A stretch of 64,000 nucleotides of DNA from Oscillospiraceae bacterium (GTDB lineage: Bacteria > Bacillota > Clostridia > Oscillospirales > Ruminococcaceae): contig JAJQIG010000022.1 of assembly GCA_021199335.1 (NCBI GenBank), positions 28,612-92,611 of the forward strand, given 5' to 3'. A model generated the notes under the pieces. The model saw only the letters and a program-made list of their open reading frames with translations, did not search any database and had not been told where the DNA came from. Shown here one piece after another: positions 8,064 through 18,121 of the stretch. Numbering within the stretch: position 1 is the stretch's first letter; each line of letters opens with the position of its first letter. The position numbers and the translations under genes are program-made.

Positions 8064-10076
8064 GTGGCAAAGGATATTGAAACTATAACCGTAAATATGT
8101 ATGGGGAGAGAATTTCTCCCAAAACACCGAAGCAGACTGAGGCCGCCGCTCCGCGCAAAAGCAGACCGTACAGCGGCTATCGCAGCAAAAATACACGGGC
8201 GGGTCAGTCCCCCCGTTACTCCCAGGCATCTCCCGCCCAGAAAAACGAAAAATCGGAAATCGGCGAGCCTAAACCAAGGAGAACCTATCAGAAGCGGACT
8301 CCGACACAAAGCCCTGCTGAACGGAAATCCCCCGAAAAGGCAATCATTGCGGAATCTTCTCCCGCAGAGCAAACAGGCATCAAACCCATTTATCAGACAA
8401 ACCATAAATCGGTTAAACGCACTCCCATAAAAATTATCCCATTGGGAGGTTTAAATGAAATCGGAAAAAATATGACGGTCTTTGAATGCGCAAACGATGC
8501 GTTTATTGTTGATTGCGGTCTTGCGTTCCCCGACAGCGATATGCCGGGCGTTGATCTTGTTATTCCCGATTTTACCTATGTTGAACAGAATAAGGATAAA
8601 ATCAGGGGCATTGTCATTACCCACGGACATGAGGATCACATCGGCGCACTTGCTTATTTGCTCAAAAAGGTCAATGTTCCCGTTTACGCAACAAGGCTTA
8701 CTATCGGACTTATTGAAGGCAAGCTCACGGAGCATGGCATACTCGAGAGCGCTAAGCTTAATGTTTGCACCCCCCGTCAGACGATTAAAATGGGCTGTAT
8801 GGCGGTTGAATTTATCCGTGTAAACCATTCTATCCCCGATGCGGTGGCTCTTGCAATCCATACCCCTGCGGGCGTTATCGTCCATACGGGCGACTTTAAG
8901 GTTGACTTTACCCCGATTGAGGGCGGAATTATCGACCTTGCACGTTTCGGCGAGCTTGGCAGCAGGGGAGTCCTTGCCCTTATGGCTGATTCCACAAATG
9001 CGGAACGTCCGGGGCACACCGCAACGGAACGAACCGTTGGAAATTCCTTTGAAAAGCTCTTTGACAAAGCCGAGGGAAAGCGAATTATAATCGCAACATT
9101 CTCCTCAAATATCCACCGCATTCAGCAGATTGTAAACTGCGCAGTCAAAAATGGCAGAAAAATCGCCGTTTTCGGAAGAAGTATGCTTAACGTAATTTCA
9201 ACGGCGATAGAGCTTGGCTATTTAAAGCTCCCCGAGGGAATAATTATCGATATTGACGCTATGAACCGCTTCCCCGCCGAGAAAATTGTTCTTATTACAA
9301 CGGGAAGTCAGGGTGAACCAATGTCCGCCCTTTCAAGAATGGCTATGAACGAGCACCGGAGCGTAACAATAACTCCGAATGACTTTATTATAATAAGCGC
9401 AACGCCTATTCCGGGCAATGAAAAGCTTGTAACCAAGGTCGTTAACGAGCTTCTTAAAGCCGGCGCGGAGGTTATATATGAATCCATGTATGACGTCCAC
9501 GTTTCGGGCCACGCCTGCCAGGAGGAGCTAAAGCTTATGCTTGCCCTTACAAAGCCCAAGTTTTTTATCCCCGTTCACGGCGAATACAAGCACCTTAAAA
9601 AGCACGCAGGCCTTGCTTATGACCTTGGAATGGATAGGAATAACGTTATTATAACGAGCATTGGCAATGTTATTGAATCCGATGGCGTTGATATGAAGGT
9701 AACGGGTCAGGTTACGGCAGGGCGAGTTTTCGTGGACGGCCTCGGCGTTGGCGATGTCGGCTCAATTGTTATAAGGGACAGAAAGCACCTTGCCCAGGAC
9801 GGTCTTATCATCGCCGTTACAACGATAGAGCTTGCGAGCGGAACGGTTCTTGCGGGCCCCGACATTGTTTCAAGGGGATTCGTTTATGTCCGTGAATCGG
9901 AGGAGCTTATGGATGCCGCAAAGGAAGTTCTTACAAAAACGCTCCAAAGCTGCCTTGACAACAACACCCGTGAATGGAATACAATCAAAACAAAAATGAA
10001 AGACGATTTGGGCGACTTTATTTTCGCAAAAACCAAGAGAAAACCTATGATTCTTCCTATAATAATGGAGATCTGA
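8064..10076 (+). CDS. rnj: Ribonuclease J with a long basic N-terminal extension
   Basis: Metallo-beta-lactamase-fold RNase with endonuclease and 5'-to-3' exonuclease activity, central to mRNA decay and rRNA maturation in Firmicutes. The zinc motif HGHEDH is at residues 187-192 and the family start PLGGLNEIGKN at about 126-136. The beta-CASP region contains GRSMLNV and GSQGEPMSAL, and the C-terminal block VSGHACQEELKLML plus PVHGEYKHL is complete. Residues 1-120 precede the usual RNase J start and are Pro/Arg/Lys/Ser/Gln-rich and probably disordered. The GTG start follows AGAGG. At 670 residues it is about 110 longer than RNase J1 because of this extension. gdpP follows after 25 bases. Confidence 0.95.
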   Translation: MAKDIETITVNMYGERISPKTPKQTEAAAPRKSRPYSGYRSKNTRAGQSPRYSQASPAQKNEKSEIGEPKPRRTYQKRTPTQSPAERKSPEKAIIAESSPAEQTGIKPIYQTNHKSVKRTPIKIIPLGGLNEIGKNMTVFECANDAFIVDCGLAFPDSDMPGVDLVIPDFTYVEQNKDKIRGIVITHGHEDHIGALAYLLKKVNVPVYATRLTIGLIEGKLTEHGILESAKLNVCTPRQTIKMGCMAVEFIRVNHSIPDAVALAIHTPAGVIVHTGDFKVDFTPIEGGIIDLARFGELGSRGVLALMADSTNAERPGHTATERTVGNSFEKLFDKAEGKRIIIATFSSNIHRIQQIVNCAVKNGRKIAVFGRSMLNVISTAIELGYLKLPEGIIIDIDAMNRFPAEKIVLITTGSQGEPMSALSRMAMNEHRSVTITPNDFIIISATPIPGNEKLVTKVVNELLKAGAEVIYESMYDVHVSGHACQEELKLMLALTKPKFFIPVHGEYKHLKKHAGLAYDLGMDRNNVIITSIGNVIESDGVDMKVTGQVTAGRVFVDGLGVGDVGSIVIRDRKHLAQDGLIIAVTTIELASGTVLAGPDIVSRGFVYVRESEELMDAAKEVLTKTLQSCLDNNTREWNTIKTKMKDDLGDFIFAKTKRKPMILPIIMEI

Positions 10077-10101
10077 GTAAAAAAAGGTTGGTGTAGGTAA
10101 A

Positions 10102-12093
10102 TTGACCGGTAAAAGATGGCTTGCATTCAAGCTGATTTCGATTCTTCTTGTTGTTGTTTCGCTTGCTTCGGCATTTTCCGTTGCGGAAAGCAATCCCACA
10201 AGGTTCTGGACACTGCTGTGCATAACCGCACTGACGGCTTTGGCATTTCTTGTGCTTCTTTCCGCCTCGCAAAAAAATCTCCACAAATTTGTTACGGAGA
10301 TGGAGTCACAGCTTAACATTACCGAACGTGATTCCCTATATAAATTCCCTGCGCCCGCAGTTATTGTTGACAATGACGGAATTATCGTATGGTATAACAT
10401 AGCCTTCACGGAGCAGGTTTACGGAAACGATGCCTTCGGCGTCCATATCGGCAGCATTATCGACATTGACCTTGAAAAAACAATGAACAACAAGAATGTA
10501 ACTGTCGATTTTCAATCATCCCACTTTAAAATTTCCGCCGTTACAACGGAAAAGCGCGATATGGAATCCCAGCTTATTTCAAACCTTACGCTCCTCTATT
10601 TTGAGGATATAAGCGATTATATCAACCTTGAAACCGAAATGAACGACCTTCGCCCGTCCATAATGCTTATCTCGATAGATAATTATGACGAGCTTCTTGC
10701 AGACGGAAAGGAATCCGAAAAATCGCACATCCTTATTCAAATTGAAAAGCTGCTTGAAACCTACCTCGATGAGCATCACGGAATCCTCCGCAAGCTTTCC
10801 GCAGAGAAATTCTTCGCAATCGTTGAGGACAGATATATCAATTCAATGATTAACGATAAATTCAAAATCATTGAGGAGGTAAGGAGCGTTCCCGTTTCGA
10901 GCAAAACCCCCATAACCCTTTCAATAGGCGTTGGAATGGGCTCGACAGACCTTGCGGAAAGCGAACAGTTCGCAAGGCAGGCCCTTGAAATGGCTCAGGG
11001 ACGAGGCGGCGATCAGGTCGCCCTCAAGCGTGAAGAGGGTTATGAATTCTTCGGCGGAGTTTCAAATGGCATCGAAAAGCACACAAAGGTAAAAACAAGA
11101 ATTGTTGCGACGGCGCTTTCCGACCTTATTGCTTCAAGCGGTTCGGTCCTTATCATGGGTCACCGCAACGGCGATATGGACAGTGTGGGCGCAGGAGCAG
11201 GCCTTTGCGGGGCAATAAGAATCCTTTCCCCCGATACGTATGTTAAAATGGTAGTCAACCTTGAAAGAAACCTTGCAAAGCCACTTATAGATCGGCTTAA
11301 CGACAATCTTACCGGGGAAGAACCGGTGTTCGCTTCCCCGGAGGAGGCTCTTGAAAAAATAGATGAGAACACACTTCTCATAGTTGTTGATACAAACAAC
11401 AAGGACATACTCGACAGCGCCGAAATATACAATGCCGCAAAGCAGGTTGTTGTTATCGACCACCATAGGCAGGTCGTTAACTATATCGATAATGCGGTAA
11501 TTTTCCACCATGAGCCTTACGCATCATCGGCAAGCGAAATGGTTGCGGAGATTATACAGTATTTTCCGGGAGTGGACAAGCTCCAAAGCTATTTTGCCGA
11601 TGTTATGCTTGCGGGAATAATGCTTGACACAAAGGATTTTGTAATGCGAACAGGAGTACGAACCTTTGAAGCGGCGGCGTTCCTCAGAAAACTCGGCGCA
11701 GATATGGTTGCGGTAAAGGGACTTTTCGCAAACTCGGTGGACTGCATTCAAAAACGCTCGCAGCTTCTTACCTCGGCGGAAATTTATCACCGCTGCGCAA
11801 TAGCCGTCGATGATTCCGCAGATGAATGCATAAGGGTTGCTTCGGCTCAGGCAGCCGACCAAATGCTTGAAATTGTCGATGTTGACGCAAGCTTTGTTAT
11901 TTTCAGGACGGCGCAGGGAATAAATATCTCCGCGCGTTCATTGGGCGCAATGAATGTACAGATTATAATGGAAAAGCTCGGCGGCGGCGGACACCAAACT
12001 ATGGCTGCCGCACAGTTCGAGGACATAACGGTCTTTGAGGCAAAGGCTAAGCTTGTCGGCGCTATAGATGAATTTATTGCAAATATATCGTAA
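10102..12093 (+). CDS. gdpP: Cyclic-di-AMP phosphodiesterase GdpP
   Basis: Membrane-anchored phosphodiesterase that hydrolyses c-di-AMP and so controls potassium, osmotic and wall homeostasis. Order of parts in 663 residues: two N-terminal membrane helices (about 8-28 and 35-53), a degenerate PAS domain (FPAPAVIVDNDGIIVWYN, about 74-91), and a degenerate GGDEF domain ending in GRGGDQ. A DHH domain (GHRNGDMDSVGAG, VVDTNN, VVVIDHHR, MLDTKDF) and DHHA1 (MEKLGGGGHQTMAAAQF) follow. All DHH metal ligands are visible. The start is TTG, since no ATG fits and the hydrophobic N-terminus follows at once; the ribosome site is weak. The gdpP-rplI-dnaB order is conserved in Firmicutes. Confidence 0.95.
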   Translation: MTGKRWLAFKLISILLVVVSLASAFSVAESNPTRFWTLLCITALTALAFLVLLSASQKNLHKFVTEMESQLNITERDSLYKFPAPAVIVDNDGIIVWYNIAFTEQVYGNDAFGVHIGSIIDIDLEKTMNNKNVTVDFQSSHFKISAVTTEKRDMESQLISNLTLLYFEDISDYINLETEMNDLRPSIMLISIDNYDELLADGKESEKSHILIQIEKLLETYLDEHHGILRKLSAEKFFAIVEDRYINSMINDKFKIIEEVRSVPVSSKTPITLSIGVGMGSTDLAESEQFARQALEMAQGRGGDQVALKREEGYEFFGGVSNGIEKHTKVKTRIVATALSDLIASSGSVLIMGHRNGDMDSVGAGAGLCGAIRILSPDTYVKMVVNLERNLAKPLIDRLNDNLTGEEPVFASPEEALEKIDENTLLIVVDTNNKDILDSAEIYNAAKQVVVIDHHRQVVNYIDNAVIFHHEPYASSASEMVAEIIQYFPGVDKLQSYFADVMLAGIMLDTKDFVMRTGVRTFEAAAFLRKLGADMVAVKGLFANSVDCIQKRSQLLTSAEIYHRCAIAVDDSADECIRVASAQAADQMLEIVDVDASFVIFRTAQGINISARSLGAMNVQIIMEKLGGGGHQTMAAAQFEDITVFEAKAKLVGAIDEFIANIS

Positions 12094-12120
12094 TACCAAA
12101 AACAGAGAGGATGTTGATTT

Positions 12121-12567
12121 ATGAAGGTTATTTTCTTACAGGATGTAAAGGGTACGGCAAAAAAAGGCGATGTTAAAGAGGTTTCGGACGGTTATGCAAG
12201 AAACTTCCTTCTTGTAAAGGGCTTGGCTGTTGAAGCCAATGCAAAAAATATGTCCGACCTTGCGGGAAAGAAGGCATCCGAACAGCACAAAGCCGATGTT
12301 GCAAAGCAGGAAGCGGAGGATTCCGCAGCAAAGATAAAGGGCAAAACCGTAACCTACAAATGCAAAGCGGGTCAGGGCGGAAAGCTCTTCGGCTCGGTTA
12401 CATCGGGAAATATTGCCGATGCGGTAAAGGAACAGCTCGGAGTTTCCGTTGATAAGAAGAAGATTTCTCTCTCAGGCGAAATCAAAGCATTCGGTACTTA
12501 CACCGCAGAGATTAAGTTCCTTGCGGGAGTTTCGGAAAAAATCACGGTTGATGTTGTTGAAGAATAA
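12121..12567 (+). CDS. rplI: 50S ribosomal protein L9
   Basis: 148 residues, the normal L9 length. The N-terminal domain [30 protein letters not shown] binds 23S rRNA. A long connecting helix and the C-terminal domain with [17 protein letters not shown] follow. The start follows GAGAGG. It lies 27 bases after gdpP and is probably co-transcribed with it. Confidence 0.97.
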   Translation: MKVIFLQDVKGTAKKGDVKEVSDGYARNFLLVKGLAVEANAKNMSDLAGKKASEQHKADVAKQEAEDSAAKIKGKTVTYKCKAGQGGKLFGSVTSGNIADAVKEQLGVSVDKKKISLSGEIKAFGTYTAEIKFLAGVSEKITVDVVEE

Positions 12568-12581
12568 CAAAAGATTGAAAA

Positions 12582-12620
12582 TCGGCAGGGGTTTTGCGGA
12601 AATCATAAAGCCCCTGCCGA
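12582..12620 (+). other. Perfect 10-base inverted repeat between rplI and dnaB
   Basis: TCGGCAGGGG (12582-12591) and CCCCTGCCGA (12611-12620) separated by 19 bases. There is no T-run, so it is not a standard terminator. It may be an mRNA-processing or stability element separating highly translated rplI from dnaB. Confidence 0.5.
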
Positions 12621-12642
12621 AAATCCCAAAGAGGTGAGGATA

Positions 12643-13998
12643 ATGGACATAGGCAGCCTTACAGCGGGGGAGCTTCCGTACAGCCTTGAAGCGGAACAAA
12701 CCGTCCTCGGCGCCGTTCTGCTCGATAACGATGCGCTCAGCGTTGCAATGAATTACCTTAAACCGGAGAGCTTTTATGTTTCCATGCACAAAGAGCTTTT
12801 CTCAATCATAATCCGCTTTTTTACAATGGGTACCGACGCTGATATTATCACCGTTCTTAACGAAGCGGTAAAGGCAAAGGTTTTTGAGAACGCTAAAGTA
12901 GGAAAGGAATACCTTTCAACAATTATGGAGGGCGTTCCGACAACAAGGAATATCGAAAGCTACTGCAGGATTGTTGAGGGAAAATACTATATTCGTTCCT
13001 TAATTTCCGCTTCAAAGGAAATTATCGAAATGTGTTCCTCGGGCGAGGATGACGCCGACCGCCTTCTTGACTATGCGGAGCAGAAAATTTACGACATCCG
13101 CCAGGGCAGAGAGGTTTCAGGCTTCACAAAGATCGATGAAGTCGTTATGACCGCATACGATGAATTGGGCAGGAAATCCGGCCCCGACCGTGAAAAATAC
13201 CTCGGAACAGGCTCCGGCTTCTCCGACCTCGATAATGTCATTACGGGGCTTAATAAGTCCGACCTGCTCATAGTTGCGGCGCGTCCCGCAATGGGCAAAA
13301 CATCGTTTGTTCTTAACGTTGCAACAAACGTCTGCCGCCACCATGACGATAAAGATGTTGTAATCTTCTCGCTCGAAATGTCAAAGGAACAGATTGTTAC
13401 CCGTATGCTTTCCTCCGAAAGCCTTGTTGACAGCGATAAGCTCATGAAGGGCAACATCGTCGGCGAGGATTGGACAAGGCTTGCAAGGGGAGCGGAACGT
13501 CTTTCAAAAATGCCCATTTATCTGGACGATACTGCGGGAATAACCGTCACCCAGATGAAAGCAAAACTCAGGAGGATGAAAAACCTCGGTATGGTCGTCA
13601 TCGATTATCTCCAGCTTATGAGCTCGGGAAGAAGAATTGACAACCGTGTAAACGAAATATCCGAAATGACACGTCAGCTAAAGCTTATGGCAAAGGAGCT
13701 TAACGTCCCCGTTATCGTCCTTTCCCAGCTTTCACGTTCCGTTGAATCAAGGACGGATAAACGTCCCGTTCTTTCCGACCTTCGTGAATCGGGTTCAATC
13801 GAGCAGGATGCCGATATTGTTATGTTTTTATATCGTGACTATTATTATAACAGGGAGAAATGCCCCGACCCAACGCTTGCCGAGTGCATAGTCGCAAAAA
13901 ATCGTCACGGCGAAACGGGTACCGTTAACCTCCGTTGGAACGGTCAGTTCACGCTGTTCCTTTCCGCCGACCGCCGCCCCGTATCGGAGGAAAAGTAA
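12643..13998 (+). CDS. dnaB: Replicative DNA helicase DnaB (DnaC in Bacillus naming)
   Basis: Hexameric RecA-fold helicase of the replication fork, 451 residues. The N-terminal primase-interacting domain (LPYSLEAEQTVLGAVLLD, 11-28) is followed by the Walker A motif ARPAMGKTS (213-221), Walker B (VVIDYLQLM), the SQLSRSVE loop and the arginine-finger region DLRESGSIEQDAD. No intein is present. The ATG at 12643 is preferred because GAGGTGAGG lies immediately upstream; the GTG at 12634 would sit inside that ribosome site. The stop is 3 bases before the tilS start. Confidence 0.96.
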   Translation: MDIGSLTAGELPYSLEAEQTVLGAVLLDNDALSVAMNYLKPESFYVSMHKELFSIIIRFFTMGTDADIITVLNEAVKAKVFENAKVGKEYLSTIMEGVPTTRNIESYCRIVEGKYYIRSLISASKEIIEMCSSGEDDADRLLDYAEQKIYDIRQGREVSGFTKIDEVVMTAYDELGRKSGPDREKYLGTGSGFSDLDNVITGLNKSDLLIVAARPAMGKTSFVLNVATNVCRHHDDKDVVIFSLEMSKEQIVTRMLSSESLVDSDKLMKGNIVGEDWTRLARGAERLSKMPIYLDDTAGITVTQMKAKLRRMKNLGMVVIDYLQLMSSGRRIDNRVNEISEMTRQLKLMAKELNVPVIVLSQLSRSVESRTDKRPVLSDLRESGSIEQDADIVMFLYRDYYYNREKCPDPTLAECIVAKNRHGETGTVNLRWNGQFTLFLSADRRPVSEEK

Positions 13999-14000
13999 CG

Positions 14001-15314
14001 ATGCCCTTTGAAGAAAATGTACGGCTTGCTGTTTCGAGGTATTCCATGCTCCGGGACGTCAATACCGTTTATATCGGGCTTTCGGGCGGAGCGGACAGCG
14101 TTTCTCTGCTGCTTATAATGAGGGAGCTTGCGGCGGAGAGGGGCTTCCCCCTCCGTGCGGTTCATATAAACCACCACATACGCGGGGAGGAAAGCGACCG
14201 TGATATGAGCTTCTGCCAAAGCCTTTGTGAACGCCTTGAAATTCCGATTGACGTTTACCATGTCGATGCCGTAGGATACTCAAGGGAGAACGGCTTTTCT
14301 CTTGAAGAGGGCGCAAGAAGGCTTCGATACGAAATTTTTGAAGGAATTCCCGACGACTGCCGCCTTGCAACGGCGCATACCCTTAACGACAGCGCCGAAA
14401 CGGTTATTTTTAACCTTTCAAGAGGAACAGGGATAAAAGGACTTGCGGGAATCCCGCCCGTCAGGGATAAATTTATCCGTCCGCTTATATACTGTAAGCG
14501 TGGGGAGGTTGAAGAATTTCTCTCAAAAAAGGGTCAGGACTTTGTTACCGACAGCACAAATCTCTCGGACGATTGTTCAAGAAATAAAATTCGCCATGAA
14601 ATCATTCCGCTTATGGACGAAATTCACGGCGGCTTTTTGGGGAACATACAGCGAATGACGGAAAACCTTGCAGACGACTGCGATTTTATCGAGAAAGCCG
14701 CAAAGGATGCCGAAGAAAAGGATTTGCAAACCCTTCACCCCGCCCTGCGGAGAAGAGTTATAATGAATTTCCTGAAAAATTCGGGGGCGGAGATAAGCGC
14801 CGCAAAGGTTGCCGAGATTGAGGAAGCCGCCGTTAAGGGCGGCGGAAAGGTCAATCTTTCGGGAAATACCATTGCAAAAATAAAGGATGGCAGGCTTACA
14901 ATTTCAGCCGCCCGAAGAGAACGCATAATCTTTCCCGATACCCGAGTTCACACGGGCGAAAATCCGTTTTTGTGTGATAAAACGGTGATAATTGAAGAAA
15001 ACAACTGCGAAAACGGCAATTTCGGATGTATTATTAATGATTTGTTCACAAAAGAAATGCTCGATTATGATAAAATACAAGGTGATGTTATTCTAAGGAA
15101 CAGACGTAACGGCGATAGCTATGTCAGAGCGGGAAGAAACATTACAAGCAAGCTGAAAAAGCTTATGAATGAAGAATACAGCGAGGAGGAACGTGACCTT
15201 GTCCCCATTTTGGCTGATGAAAAGGGGATAATTTGGGTGAACGGATTCGGAATCGCCGACAGAGTTAAGATAGATGAGAATACAAAAAGAATATGGATTA
15301 TAACTTACGACTGA
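14001..15314 (+). CDS. tilS: tRNA(Ile)-lysidine synthetase TilS
   Basis: Converts C34 to lysidine in tRNA-Ile(CAU), so that the tRNA reads AUA. N-type ATP pyrophosphatase P-loop SGGADS at residues 28-33, then HINHHIRGEESDRD and TAHTLNDSAETV, all family hallmarks. A C-terminal substrate-binding domain contains RNRRNGDSY and SKKLKKLMNE-like sequence. 437 residues is typical. The start at 14001 follows GGAGG (13986-13990) within the dnaB tail and is 2 bases past the dnaB stop, indicating coupling. The frame is open 22 codons upstream but overlaps dnaB without a ribosome site. Confidence 0.95.
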   Translation: MPFEENVRLAVSRYSMLRDVNTVYIGLSGGADSVSLLLIMRELAAERGFPLRAVHINHHIRGEESDRDMSFCQSLCERLEIPIDVYHVDAVGYSRENGFSLEEGARRLRYEIFEGIPDDCRLATAHTLNDSAETVIFNLSRGTGIKGLAGIPPVRDKFIRPLIYCKRGEVEEFLSKKGQDFVTDSTNLSDDCSRNKIRHEIIPLMDEIHGGFLGNIQRMTENLADDCDFIEKAAKDAEEKDLQTLHPALRRRVIMNFLKNSGAEISAAKVAEIEEAAVKGGGKVNLSGNTIAKIKDGRLTISAARRERIIFPDTRVHTGENPFLCDKTVIIEENNCENGNFGCIINDLFTKEMLDYDKIQGDVILRNRRNGDSYVRAGRNITSKLKKLMNEEYSEEERDLVPILADEKGIIWVNGFGIADRVKIDENTKRIWIITYD

Positions 15315-15317
15315 TGT

Positions 15318-15428
15318 CCCCGTCTCTTCAGGCGGGGGAGCATACGGTCTTTCAATGGGGGGATACACCCCCACTGAAAATAAGGGGTTAACGCCCCGGC
15401 CGTTCGTTAGATGACGGGGCAATGCCCC
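15318..15428. repeat. Cluster of four GC-rich hairpins between tilS and hpt
   Basis: Within 111 bases: CCCCGTC/GGCGGGG (15318-15337); TTCAATGGGGG/CCCCCACTGAA (15351-15378, one mismatch); GGGG/CCCC (15384-15397); GGGGC/GCCCC (15416-15428). The last two can also pair with each other (GCCCCG at 15393-15398 with CGGGGC at 15415-15420), so mutually exclusive folds exist. No T-run follows. This may be a leader or attenuator for hpt, or the remnant end of an IS200/IS605-type element, whose ends carry such CCCCGTC hairpins; the sequence alone cannot decide. Confidence 0.45.
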
Positions 15429-15450
15429 CTTATTTGAAGGATCGAAAAAG

Positions 15451-16005
15451 ATGGATGCTGTAAGCCTTAAATGCCAAAAGCTTGATAAAATTAAAAGAAT
15501 TCTTATTTCCGAGGAGGAAATAAGGGCTAAAACAAAGGAGATAGGCGCCCTTATCAGCAGGGAATACCAAGGAAAACCACTGCTGCTTGTAAGCATTTTA
15601 AAGGGTTCGTTTATATTTTTGGCGGATTTGTGTCGTGAAATATCCATACCCTGCGAGGTCGGCTTTATGTGCGCCGAAAGCTATTATAACGGTACCGCTT
15701 CTTCAGGCAGCGTGAACATTGTTCTTGACCTTAAACAGGATATTTCCGAATATAACGTCATAATTGTTGAGGACATTGTGGATTCGGGAAGAACCCTTTC
15801 CGAGGTTGTTAAAATGCTTGCGGGGAGAAATCCCATCTCACTCAAGGTTTATACCCTTATGGATAAGCCGGAAAGGCGAGAGGTGGACTTTAAGCCCGAT
15901 TACGCGCTTTTCACTGTTCCCGACCTTTTTGTTGTAGGTTACGGTTTGGATTGCGGCGAATACTACCGCAATTTACCATATGTTGCAGAGTACGACTGCA
16001 GCTGA
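15451..16005 (+). CDS. hpt: Hypoxanthine phosphoribosyltransferase
   Basis: Purine-salvage enzyme transferring phosphoribose from PRPP to hypoxanthine or guanine. 184 residues. The PRPP-binding motif VEDIVDSGRT spans residues 106-115, LVSILKGSFIFLADL covers the early loop, and VVGYGLDCGEYYRNLPYV at the C-terminus matches bacterial Hpt. A weak ribosome site AAGGA precedes the ATG. The position between tilS and ftsH is the classical Firmicute arrangement. Confidence 0.95.
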   Translation: MDAVSLKCQKLDKIKRILISEEEIRAKTKEIGALISREYQGKPLLLVSILKGSFIFLADLCREISIPCEVGFMCAESYYNGTASSGSVNIVLDLKQDISEYNVIIVEDIVDSGRTLSEVVKMLAGRNPISLKVYTLMDKPERREVDFKPDYALFTVPDLFVVGYGLDCGEYYRNLPYVAEYDCS

Positions 16006-16044
16006 TTTTATCGTACAGTTTATACAGATAGTAAGGAGAAAAAA

Positions 16045-18069
16045 ATGGGTTCAAAAAAATCTTCAAACAAAGGGCTGATTATCTACATTCTTGTGCTTGT
16101 TGCGGCAATGGCTGTCATTGTTTCGCTTATGATGCAGGCAACAAAAACCGTTTCCGAGTACAGCTATTCGGAAATAATGACTTATTTTGATAATTATCAG
16201 GTAAGTGAGTTCACCTTTGACTTAGGCTCGGGCGAGCTTAATATGGTGGTTTTAAACGAGGACGGAACATCAGAGATTATAAATTACACCGTCCCGAATG
16301 TTACCGTCTTTCTCAACGAAATTCAGACAGGTTCGGAAAATTACCGCCGTGAGTATAACGTTCTTCACCCCGATGCTCCGCTCCAAATGGAGTATTACAA
16401 GATTCAGGATACATCATGGCTTTATAATCTGCTCCCATCGCTTATTATAATAGTTATGATGGTTGCGCTGTTCTTCTTCATGATGAGGCAGGCAGGCGGC
16501 GGCGGAAAAATCAACAGCTTCAGCAAGGCAAATGTAAAGAACACCTCCAACAAAAAGAACACCTTTGCGGACGTTGCGGGCGCGGATGAGGAAAAGGAAG
16601 AGCTTGCGGAGATTGTCGATTTTCTTAAAAATCCTAAAAAATATACGGAAATGGGCGCAAGAATCCCCAAGGGCGTTCTTCTTATGGGCCCTCCGGGTAC
16701 AGGTAAAACCTTGCTTGCAAAGGCTGTCGCAGGGGAAGCGGGGGTTCCGTTCTTCTCAATTTCGGGCTCGGATTTTGTTGAGCTTTATGTCGGCGTGGGC
16801 GCATCCCGTGTAAGAGATTTGTTTGAAACGGCAAAGAAAAATGCCCCTTCAATTATTTTTATAGATGAAATTGATGCCGTTGGCCGTCACAGAGGCGCAG
16901 GTCTTGGCGGCGGACATGACGAACGTGAACAGACCCTTAACCAGCTCCTTGTTGAGATGGACGGATTTGAGGGCAATGAGGGCGTTATTGTTATAGCCGC
17001 AACAAACAGACGTGATATCCTCGACCCCGCTCTGCTCCGTCCGGGTCGTTTCGACAGGCAGGTTACGGTAAGCTACCCCGACATAAAGGGCCGCGAGGAG
17101 ATACTCAAGGTTCACACAAAGAAGAAGCCCCTTGCCCCCGATGTAAGCCTTTCCACAATTGCAAAATCCACTGCGGGATTTACAGGAGCGGATCTTGAAA
17201 ACCTTGTTAACGAAGCCGCTCTTCTTGCCGCAAGAAGGGAAAAGAAAGCCATTACGGGCGATGATATTGAGGAGGCTACAATCAAGGTTATTGCAGGCCC
17301 CGAGAAAAAGAGCAGGGTTGTTACTCAGGACGACAGGCGGCTTGTTGCTTACCACGAAGCGGGCCATGCGGTCGTTACCTATTACCTTCCCACACAGGAT
17401 AAGGTTCACCACGTTACGATTATCCCAAGAGGAAGCTCGGGCGGCATGACAATCCACCTTCCCGAAAAAGAACCCTCCCTCCTCGAGGTTACAGCCGAAA
17501 AGCTCTCCGATGAGATAAAGGTTCTTATGGGCGGACGTGTTGCGGAGGAAACCATAATCGGCATTGGTTCCGCAGGAGCTATAAGCGACCTTCAGAGGGC
17601 AACAAAGCTTGCCAAATCAATGGTTACGAAATACGGCTTTTCAAAGAAGCTCGGTCCCGTTGTCTATGCGGATGAAAACGATGAGCCATTCGTAGGAATG
17701 GGCTACGGTCAGCCCAGAGGCTACTCCGAAAAGGTTCAGGCTGAAATCGATGAGGAGGTACGCTCAATCATCGATGAAAACTACGATAAAACAGTTGAAA
17801 TAATCAAAGAGCATATCGATAAGCTCCATCTTGTCGCAAAATATCTTATCGCAAACGAAAAAATTGACAATGAGGACTTTGAGAGAATTATGCGAGGAGA
17901 AATGACGGAGGAAAGCATCGAAAAGGCTTACAACGATTATATGTCGGATGTAAGCAAGCTTGCCGAGAAAGCAAACGGCAAGGCTTCGGAAAGCGCTCCC
18001 GTTCAGGATAACGCACCGACAGAAGAAAAAGACGAGAGTTCCGAAAATTCAGGCAGCGAAAATGAGTAA
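16045..18069 (+). CDS. ftsH: ATP-dependent zinc metalloprotease FtsH
   Basis: Membrane-bound AAA+ protease for quality control of membrane and regulatory proteins, 674 residues. Two membrane helices (about 10-30 and 128-147) flank an extracytoplasmic domain. Walker A GPPGTGKT is at 215-222, Walker [10 protein letters not shown] follows, then the second region of homology [20 protein letters not shown]. The zinc site HEAGH is at about 437-441. The C-terminal tail is acidic and low-complexity. AAGGAG precedes the ATG. Co-directional with tilS-hpt. Confidence 0.97.
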   Translation: MGSKKSSNKGLIIYILVLVAAMAVIVSLMMQATKTVSEYSYSEIMTYFDNYQVSEFTFDLGSGELNMVVLNEDGTSEIINYTVPNVTVFLNEIQTGSENYRREYNVLHPDAPLQMEYYKIQDTSWLYNLLPSLIIIVMMVALFFFMMRQAGGGGKINSFSKANVKNTSNKKNTFADVAGADEEKEELAEIVDFLKNPKKYTEMGARIPKGVLLMGPPGTGKTLLAKAVAGEAGVPFFSISGSDFVELYVGVGASRVRDLFETAKKNAPSIIFIDEIDAVGRHRGAGLGGGHDEREQTLNQLLVEMDGFEGNEGVIVIAATNRRDILDPALLRPGRFDRQVTVSYPDIKGREEILKVHTKKKPLAPDVSLSTIAKSTAGFTGADLENLVNEAALLAARREKKAITGDDIEEATIKVIAGPEKKSRVVTQDDRRLVAYHEAGHAVVTYYLPTQDKVHHVTIIPRGSSGGMTIHLPEKEPSLLEVTAEKLSDEIKVLMGGRVAEETIIGIGSAGAISDLQRATKLAKSMVTKYGFSKKLGPVVYADENDEPFVGMGYGQPRGYSEKVQAEIDEEVRSIIDENYDKTVEIIKEHIDKLHLVAKYLIANEKIDNEDFERIMRGEMTEESIEKAYNDYMSDVSKLAEKANGKASESAPVQDNAPTEEKDESSENSGSENE

Positions 18070-18076
18070 ATGAGGA

Positions 18077-18107
18077 AAGGTCACCATGCGGAATGTGTGG
18101 TGACCTT
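18077..18107 (+). other. Perfect 9-base inverted repeat between ftsH and recG
   Basis: AAGGTCACC (18077-18085) and GGTGACCTT (18099-18107) with a 13-base loop, just after the ftsH stop. No T-run follows, so termination is doubtful; a mRNA 3'-end stabiliser or partial attenuator is possible. recG begins 14 bases later without an obvious ribosome site. Confidence 0.5.
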
Positions 18108-18121
18108 AACTGTAAAATAAT

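Noticed and set aside
15315..15450. Intact IS200/IS605 element near hpt
   Set aside because: No tnpA or tnpB reading frame in the region; only hairpins remain, so at most a remnant.
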